Positions 15,701-23,906 of a DNA stretch of 64,000 bases are shown piece after piece (positions within the stretch are counted from its first letter, which is position 1; each line of letters begins with the position of its first letter). The notes beneath the pieces are model-generated. The model saw only the letters and a program-made list of their open reading frames with translations. It was not told where the DNA came from and did no database searches. Source of the stretch: Chrysomallon squamiferum (taxonomy: Eukaryota; Mollusca; Gastropoda; Neomphalida; Peltospiridae); the NCBI GenBank assembly GCA_012295275.1, contig CM022676.1, positions 13,206,379-13,270,378 of the forward strand, in the 5' to 3' direction. The position numbers and the translations under genes were made by a program.

Positions 15701-18026
15701 TTTAGATCCACCATCATCTCCAGATCTGGTTCTAAGTTTGAGTTTTCCGTGGTTAGAAGGTCAGAGTAGAAACCTGACTTGTGCAGTGTCTGAAAGAGGA
15801 AATCCTCCAGTTGTCATTGTCTGGTTTAAAAACGGAGTGAAAGATTCCACACACACAAACTCCTACTGGCTGTTCAAACATCTGTCCTACACAGACAACA
15901 GACAGACATTTATGTGTCAAGCTACGAATAACTTCACACTCCACAACAATGATCCAAAGTCATCTGAAAATAAAACACTAAATGTTTACTGTGAGTATTG
16001 TGTGTTTTAATCAAACAAAATTTTAGTATCTTGGAAATGTTCATTTCATTTAATATTGACAAATGTTATTCTAGTCAGTATTGAATATTTTGAAAGAAAA
16101 TTAAAAGCTTTCTGATATTTAAACATATAAACTGATAATGTAGATATGACTGTTATTTTATTTTATGTTGAATTTTCCTAAATATTCTATTTACTAAAAT
16201 AAATATGTTTTTTTAGTATTTACATCGTGATTAACATTATTTCACTATTTCTACAGACTGCATCTTTCAGTTCAGCACAAGTATCCATTTAATTATTTTA
16301 CATGGTTAATTTTCTCTTTCATATTCAAACTGCTACAGTTACAATTTTTCTTCAAACTTCATATTTATACATTATTTAAATACAGCCATAGTAAGTTGTT
16401 TGTAAAAGTCAAAAGTGTGCATCTTCCTGCAAATTATATACGAGAACAGTTATGAAAAATATGACTCAGTAATTAGAGGAAAAGTGTTCAGTGCAATACA
16501 ACATTCACTATTCAGTAGAGGAGAAGTCAGTATTAATGTAGCTGGTAACTTTTGATTAAAATACGAAATGTCTGGTGATGCATTACATAACATTTTTGTA
16601 CGAATAAATACATTTACACAAAGATACACAAAAGTGACTTTCACTGAAAGTAATTAAAATTGATTTTTTTTTCATACTAATTCTACAAATAAAATCTGTT
16701 ATACTACTAAAATAATTTGGATATTAATTCTGAAAATAAAATTCTAATACGGAAGTCGAAGAAAAGTGAACACTGAGAAAAAGTTATCTCATAATATGAA
16801 TTTATAACAGAATGATTGTTGGAAAAATATGAATGATACACCATGTTTACATACTTTAAATTTCACATTTACATCATTCTTATTTTTTTTTATCAGATCA
16901 TCCACGAGTGAGTATTGATAAATCTGGACCAGTCACAACGCGGGAAGGACAAAGTCTGGATGTAGTAAACTGTTCAGCAGACAGCAATCCTCCAAACACA
17001 ATACTCAACTGGACATCAACCTCACCTCACTGGACTGGTGGTTTCCCTTTACATATTGCAGTACTTGACAGAGACCACCACGGTACATACACATGTACAG
17101 CGACAGTGTCATCTTCAGTAGCAACACTAACTGGAACATCTCAGATTAAAATTATAGTTAACTGTGAGTATTTATATGTTAAAACACTAATTATTTGTTA
17201 TTTCCGTTAACTTTGTATGTAAATTATGTTTTAATTCCTGGTTAAGTATTTATCAGTGATGTTTTTTTTTTTTTTTTTTTGTTGTTGTTGTTTTTTGTTT
17301 TGTTCTTCATTTATTATATTTTATTTTGTGTAAAATGGAATTGTAATTGTGTATATAAAATATTTATAAAACAGTGTTTTGTTTTGCTTAGTCTAGCCTA
17401 GTCAGTGTATTCTGTTAACGTAACGAAGATAGTTAGATTATCAAGTGTATGACAATAATGACTTGATTTATTACTGTAAATTTAGTAATTGTTTACAGAT
17501 GCTCCTGATCTGACTTTTCCTTCTTTAAACACAACTGAAAACACGTCACTGAATATCAACTGTTCTGCTGATGGTCGTCCTGACAACATGAACTTCAAAC
17601 ACTTCAAACATTACTGGAATGACGTGTTTATTCAAGATGTGCCAGGAACAAAGGTAACAGGTAATCAGTACAGATTGAAGTTTAATCCTGTTACGTTTGA
17701 AGACAGTGGAACTTACATCTGTAGTGTGGAAAATGGAATCCCAGACAGGAATGGACGTTTACTACAAAACAAAACCAGCAGTGTTTATGTTAAAGGTATC
17801 AATCTATAATTTAATAACAAAACAATAATGTTTACTGAACTTCCACAACCTATATAATAATACCTCAGTTAACATCTGTTCACTATCATGTTCAAAATTT
17901 GTATGCAGGTTTCATAAATGGCTACTGAATTCTAAAATGTATTGTGTAATATAGTTTTCCATATTTTGTAATAGTAATAATTTTTAAATATGCTAATTGT
18001 GAACAAAATTATTTCACTGTATATAT

Positions 18027-18084
<58 letters not shown>

Positions 18085-21000
18085 ATACAACTTTTTTTCA
18101 AATATATGATAAACTCAATTTTAAAATTTTATTTCCTTAAAACTGTCCTAACAGCTGACATAGCAATCACTATTTATATTAAAAAAAAATGTAAGGGTAA
18201 AAAAGTAAAAAAAAAGATAAATCATATTCCTTGTGAATCAAATTAATGAAGTAAACTTCATCCAAGATTTTATTTGTTACTCCATATTTATAGAAAAGAA
18301 TTGATAAACATAAAGTTAGTCACTTTATATGTTGCCAAAGATTGAGGGGTCAAACATGGAGTCTACACATCAACACATTTGATTAATAATCAGCGAATTC
18401 ATCACTGGCGCTGAGAGATTTCTTTCATCTTTGTCTCATGCTGTAACAAATTGCATTCGTGCAACAAAACTAATCTTTTAAGAAGGACTTGTATACTGGT
18501 CTATAATTGAACTAACTTTTATTATCCATGTAACAATACATTTAACACCCGTATGACTTCCACATTTGTCAGTCTGTCTATGTTTTCTTTGTTCAACAGT
18601 AACCAGAAACAAGCTTTGACCTTGGACTGGTGTGATATTTGTAGATGAGTGATATAGACAAGTCAACACTGGTATATTTGGTATTATGAGTGAAGCTCTG
18701 GAAAGAAAAAAGAAAGTGTTGATGACAATAACAATGACAGTGAGTTTATTCTAATAAACTGTGGGATTACAGTACTTAGAAGAATGTATTACAGCTACAT
18801 AATAACAAAATTATAATACACATGCGTGGAATTTTAAAGTGGAGGACATACTCTCACATACAGTTCTTATTACCAAACATAGCTTTTTTAATAAAAATAT
18901 ATTTTTACTGTTAAACAAATTATTATATGAAATTACATTTGAATGTCTCATATATTTATCTGTGATACCTTTTGTTTCATTTAATAATACAGGATCATTA
19001 CATTCATCTCCAATTTTGTTAAGATTACAGATACAACATTTTCTGTTGTCTCTTACTAAGAGTCTTAGAATATTATACCATCGTCCAGTTTCAATAGGAA
19101 GTTTAGCATTCGCGGTTCTAAATTTACATAAGATATTAGCATTCTTCTAAGACAGCTAAATAAGATGGTTTTCTAATTTCAGTTCATTTTTAAAAATATT
19201 ATAATTAATACCCTTTAGAGATGTTTCAGTTTGATTTTTCTATAATTGTTAAAACTGATCATGTAATATTTTGGATATGTAACCATTTAACATTATCTTA
19301 GTTGTAATACGTCCATATATATCTTAAACCACAATCATCTTCAATATTTATTACAAATTTGTTCCAAGGAGAATCGATAACATGCATTAAATAATATAGT
19401 TGTGAGGAAATCTTGTTTTGGGTTTTGCAAATTAGGTTCCCTCAAAACGTTATCATTCTTACTTTTATAGAAATACAAAGGGGATGCCGTCCGAGTTCAC
19501 CATAGATCATAAAACCAGGGGTACATTTATTAACATTTAGTAAATACTTACACAATTTCATATGAAGTCTTTCTATAAGTTGTATATTTGTAAAGCACCG
19601 CATTTCACAACCATACAATAAAATTGGTTGTATTAATTTATCAAATAAATCAACTACACAGTCGATGGGGAGATTTTTCTGTTAGGCTGTACCCAGCTTT
19701 CACTGCTTTGTTATATAGTTTGGGAGAAAAAACATTTATGAGATCAGCATCAATTTTATGACCAAGAGATTGAATGATAACTAAACAGTATTGGTTCAGA
19801 AATTAAAAGTTCGAAAGAAGAACAAATATTCAATAATGTATAAAATTGAGTTATACTTAACAAAGAACGCAGCAGCATTCATGTGTTTTAAAAATTCAGA
19901 TCTTTTTATTTCTTAATGTTGAATGTCTAAATTTTTTCATGTATTGTAAAAATTGATTAAATCCTCTGGAACACTACAATATTTCAAATTACTTTTGTTA
20001 AGAATTATTACTCTTCACATATTTAAAATAAACACATATTACAATACAGTAGTTAAATCTTTATCATTAATATAATTATACTTTCAGCTGCATTCAAATA
20101 TAATCTCTTTTTAATAATACAATAGTTTAAATGTTTATCATTCATATAATTACACTTTCAGCTTCATTCAAATATTTAATATTACAGTAGTTTAAATGAT
20201 TATAATTAATATGATAATTTTACTTTCAGCTGCACCTAAGATCATTAACAAAACAGACAACATTGTGGGAGCTGAGATAGGAAATCCTGTTGTATTACAC
20301 AAATCTGTGTTTTGTAAACCAAGTTACACAAATTTTACCTGGACTAAATTTGATGATCAAACTGATTTTAACAACACTCAGGTCACAAGAGAAAATATCA
20401 CATTTCAAATACACAGTAAAACAGTGACAGATTCTGGTTACACATTTTCTCTCAATATCAGTAATTTTACTCAAGATGACATTGGAACATACAAACTGAC
20501 TGTCTGTAATGAAGTTGGATGTTCTCAGTTTTCAGTGAACCTAACTGCAGCAGGTCCACCTCTTCCTCCTAAAGAGTTCCAACAAGAAAGAGAATCAACA
20601 TCACACACAGTGTTCTTGTCCTGGCTACCTAACTACCCAGGTGGTAATTTCAAACAAAGATTTATTCTGTAGTACAAACCACAAAGTGACTCTAACTGGA
20701 TTACTTGGCAAAGTGAATGGTTTGATTACTCAACAGACAGACATAAAATAATTTTTAACATCACAGATCTTCAGTCTAAACAAGTTTACGATATTCGACT
20801 GTCAGCTCAAAGTAACAGACTTTCAAATAACACCAGCAACTATGCTACACTTGAAGTTACAACACAGGGTAAGTAAAGATTAACTGGATTACTGCTTGGC
20901 ATAGTGAATTGTTCGGTGACTAAACACAAGGACAGAAAATAATTTTTAATATCAGCAATCTCAAAGACAAAACACTTTATAGTGTCAGAATTTCAGCTGA

Positions 21001-23862
21001 AAACACAAGAACTCAAGACAGTATGAACAATTACGTCATCTTTCAAGTAATTACAAAAGGTTATCTTTTATTAAATTTTATTAAAACGATGAAAATAAAT
21101 ACGTATGAAATATTTATATGTTCTACAATTTGTCAGTATAAATATATATAGCCTTAAAGTTAAACCATTTAATTGAATTGTTTCATGTTTGTATAATATT
21201 GAATTTATTACCTTTTTATGTTTTATTTCAGTTACAGAGTATAAACGTATTAGTGTATTACTGTGTATACAGCTCTGAGTCTAAGATTGCATGTGTGTTT
21301 TGGTGTATCTCTATGCTAATGAGTATATTTATTTTCTTGTGTTACAGAATTTTATTCAGTTTCAGTGGAAGCATCTTACAATGATCATCGAGCCATTTCA
21401 TTCATTTCCATATAATATTTATCACTCTCCTCTCTTCTGATTTTAGTATAATCCAATCACACATTTGAAAGGTTTTCTTTCTTTCTACTAACATTAGAAA
21501 TTGTCTTAACAAGCAGGCGGAAAATTATATATATATATCTATATATACAGTGGTACCTTGACTTACGAGTTTAATTCGTTTCATGACCGAGCTTGAGTTG
21601 GGGCAATCGTAAGTCGAGGTACCCTGCGCGCGCGCGCACACACGCACGCGCGCACACACACACACGCACACACACACACACACACACATTAATACATTTT
21701 ACGGTTTTATAATCAAAAGATGAAATTTTTTATATTTATTTTGTAATTACAATTATAATAATTGCTTGTATTTATTTATTAATCACCTTTCCATGATAAT
21801 ATTAAAAAAATAATAATATCAATCATCATCAAGCAATGATAATAGTTACTGAAGAACGAAGTGTTACTATGGTATTTAATTACTATTAATAGTACTACTA
21901 CTAATAATCAAATATTATTTCTTTCGTTTGCAAAAGAACAATTATAAATGAAATATTAATATCAGTTAATATCTGTAGACCGGAAAATGGTATTATATAT
22001 GTTATTTATCAATTACATCTTTAGAAGAGCAAAATGATATTATACTTTTCAGTTGTTATTTACCTGTTACAGCTTCAGAAGAACAGAGTGGTTCTAGTTC
22101 TCTGCTTGGTGCAGCTGTAGGAGGAGCTGTTGGTTCTTTGACTGGCATTGTTGTCATAGTGATACTTGTTTTTTTGCTTAGAAGACGTGGACCATTTTCA
22201 AACAAATCTGGTATCTTCTTAACCAATCTGCAAATTGTGATAAATTAAACAATAATACTAACTGTCTTGTAGGTTATTTCCTTCATTGTGAACCCTTCAA
22301 TTATAATAATCTATACCTGAAGAGTCTTACCTTTTAGCATAACGGTAAAAAAAACAAAAAACACACAAAACATACGATAACATCTTTCACAAATATTACA
22401 TAAAATTACGTTGTAGTATTAATACTTGTAGTACCAGCAGTAGTAGTGGTTGTTGCTGTTTTTGTAACAGTTCAGTATTTTCCTGGTCACAATTCTAAAT
22501 GTTGTAATGTTTTGTCTATCAGTTTCTGATTTCTATTACCTTTACAGTTATGGAACATCCAAGTCCAGTTACAGACCAAACATACGAAGGACTTCAACAA
22601 AACAGAGAAACTACTGAATACTCAAGAATTGGGATGTATGAAAATCTGAGACAAACTGGTAAACATAATTATATTTCTTAACCTATAATGAAATCAGTGT
22701 TATTTTAAAGAGATTACATTTTATTTAAACATTTAAAATTATTTCAGGTGCTGTAAATAACACTATAACAGCTGACCACACGTATCAAGGTCTGCAAGAA
22801 AGCAGAGAAGAACCACACTACACTAAACTGAACCTGTATGAAAATCTGAAAAAAGGTGACAAATGATATTATTATAATGAAAGTAACTTTACATTGTGTA
22901 CGTTTTTAATCAATATTATAGCTACTATATTATACCTACTTACACTGATATTTGACGTTTTCTTTGAAAGAAGCTAAATTCAATAAACAGAAACTAATTG
23001 TTTAACTGTTATATAATACAATACAAGAAAATATTTTCTAGTGAAAAGAAACACCAATCGTGTCAGACGTTTTCTGGAATTGCTTTTCTAAATTGAAGAT
23101 AAAAAGAGAATTCTAACATTATTATGAATAAAGGAATTGAAAATGAAATGTATAAGAAAAACAAATTCATATGTTGACTATATCGTGCAGTCTGTCTTAT
23201 TCCATATATTTTCACATGAATACATAAAATAACAGACTGATTTCATCTTTCATTTATTTATTTATTAAGTAAATCAGCGTTTGTTCTATTTCGTAAATGT
23301 TGATTATATTTCTCGATATTTGCTTTCAAAATAAATATCATGTTAGATTTTAACTTATTTTNNNNNNNNNNNNNNNNNNNNNNNNNNNNNNNNNNNNNNN
23401 NNNNNNNNNNNNNNNNNNNNNNNNNNNNNNNNNNNNNNNNNNNNNNNNNNNNNNNNNNNNNNNNNNNNNNNNNNNNNNNNNNNNNNNNNNNNNNNNNNNN
23501 NNNNNNNNNNNNNNNNNNNNNNNNNNNNNNNNNNNNNNNNNNNNNNNNNNNNNNNNNNNNNCTGATCTTATAGACCTTACACTGTGATCACATCAAAGAT
23601 TATTCCAGAATTTTACAATTAAGTAAAATGATTGTGTTCTCAATGTAAATTATATTGATTTTATTGATTTATTTATTTACACGATCGAACAGTGAAATTT
23701 TTTTTTTTCATATTTTCATAATCGACTGCCTAGACTAAAAGCAACTGAACACTGAATATTGGTGTAATCAAGAACATATTGCTTCTAAATTATCAGTTCA
23801 GTAAATGTAAGCTCATGCCAAACATGTTGGTCGTTGTGTACTAGTTCGTAGAAAACAACTAC

Positions 23863-23906
<44 letters not shown>

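Noticed and set aside
18839-19150. Plus-strand open frame in the 17.8-20.2 kb intron
   Set aside because: It is the antisense of a minus-strand LINE relic with recognisable ORF2 blocks.
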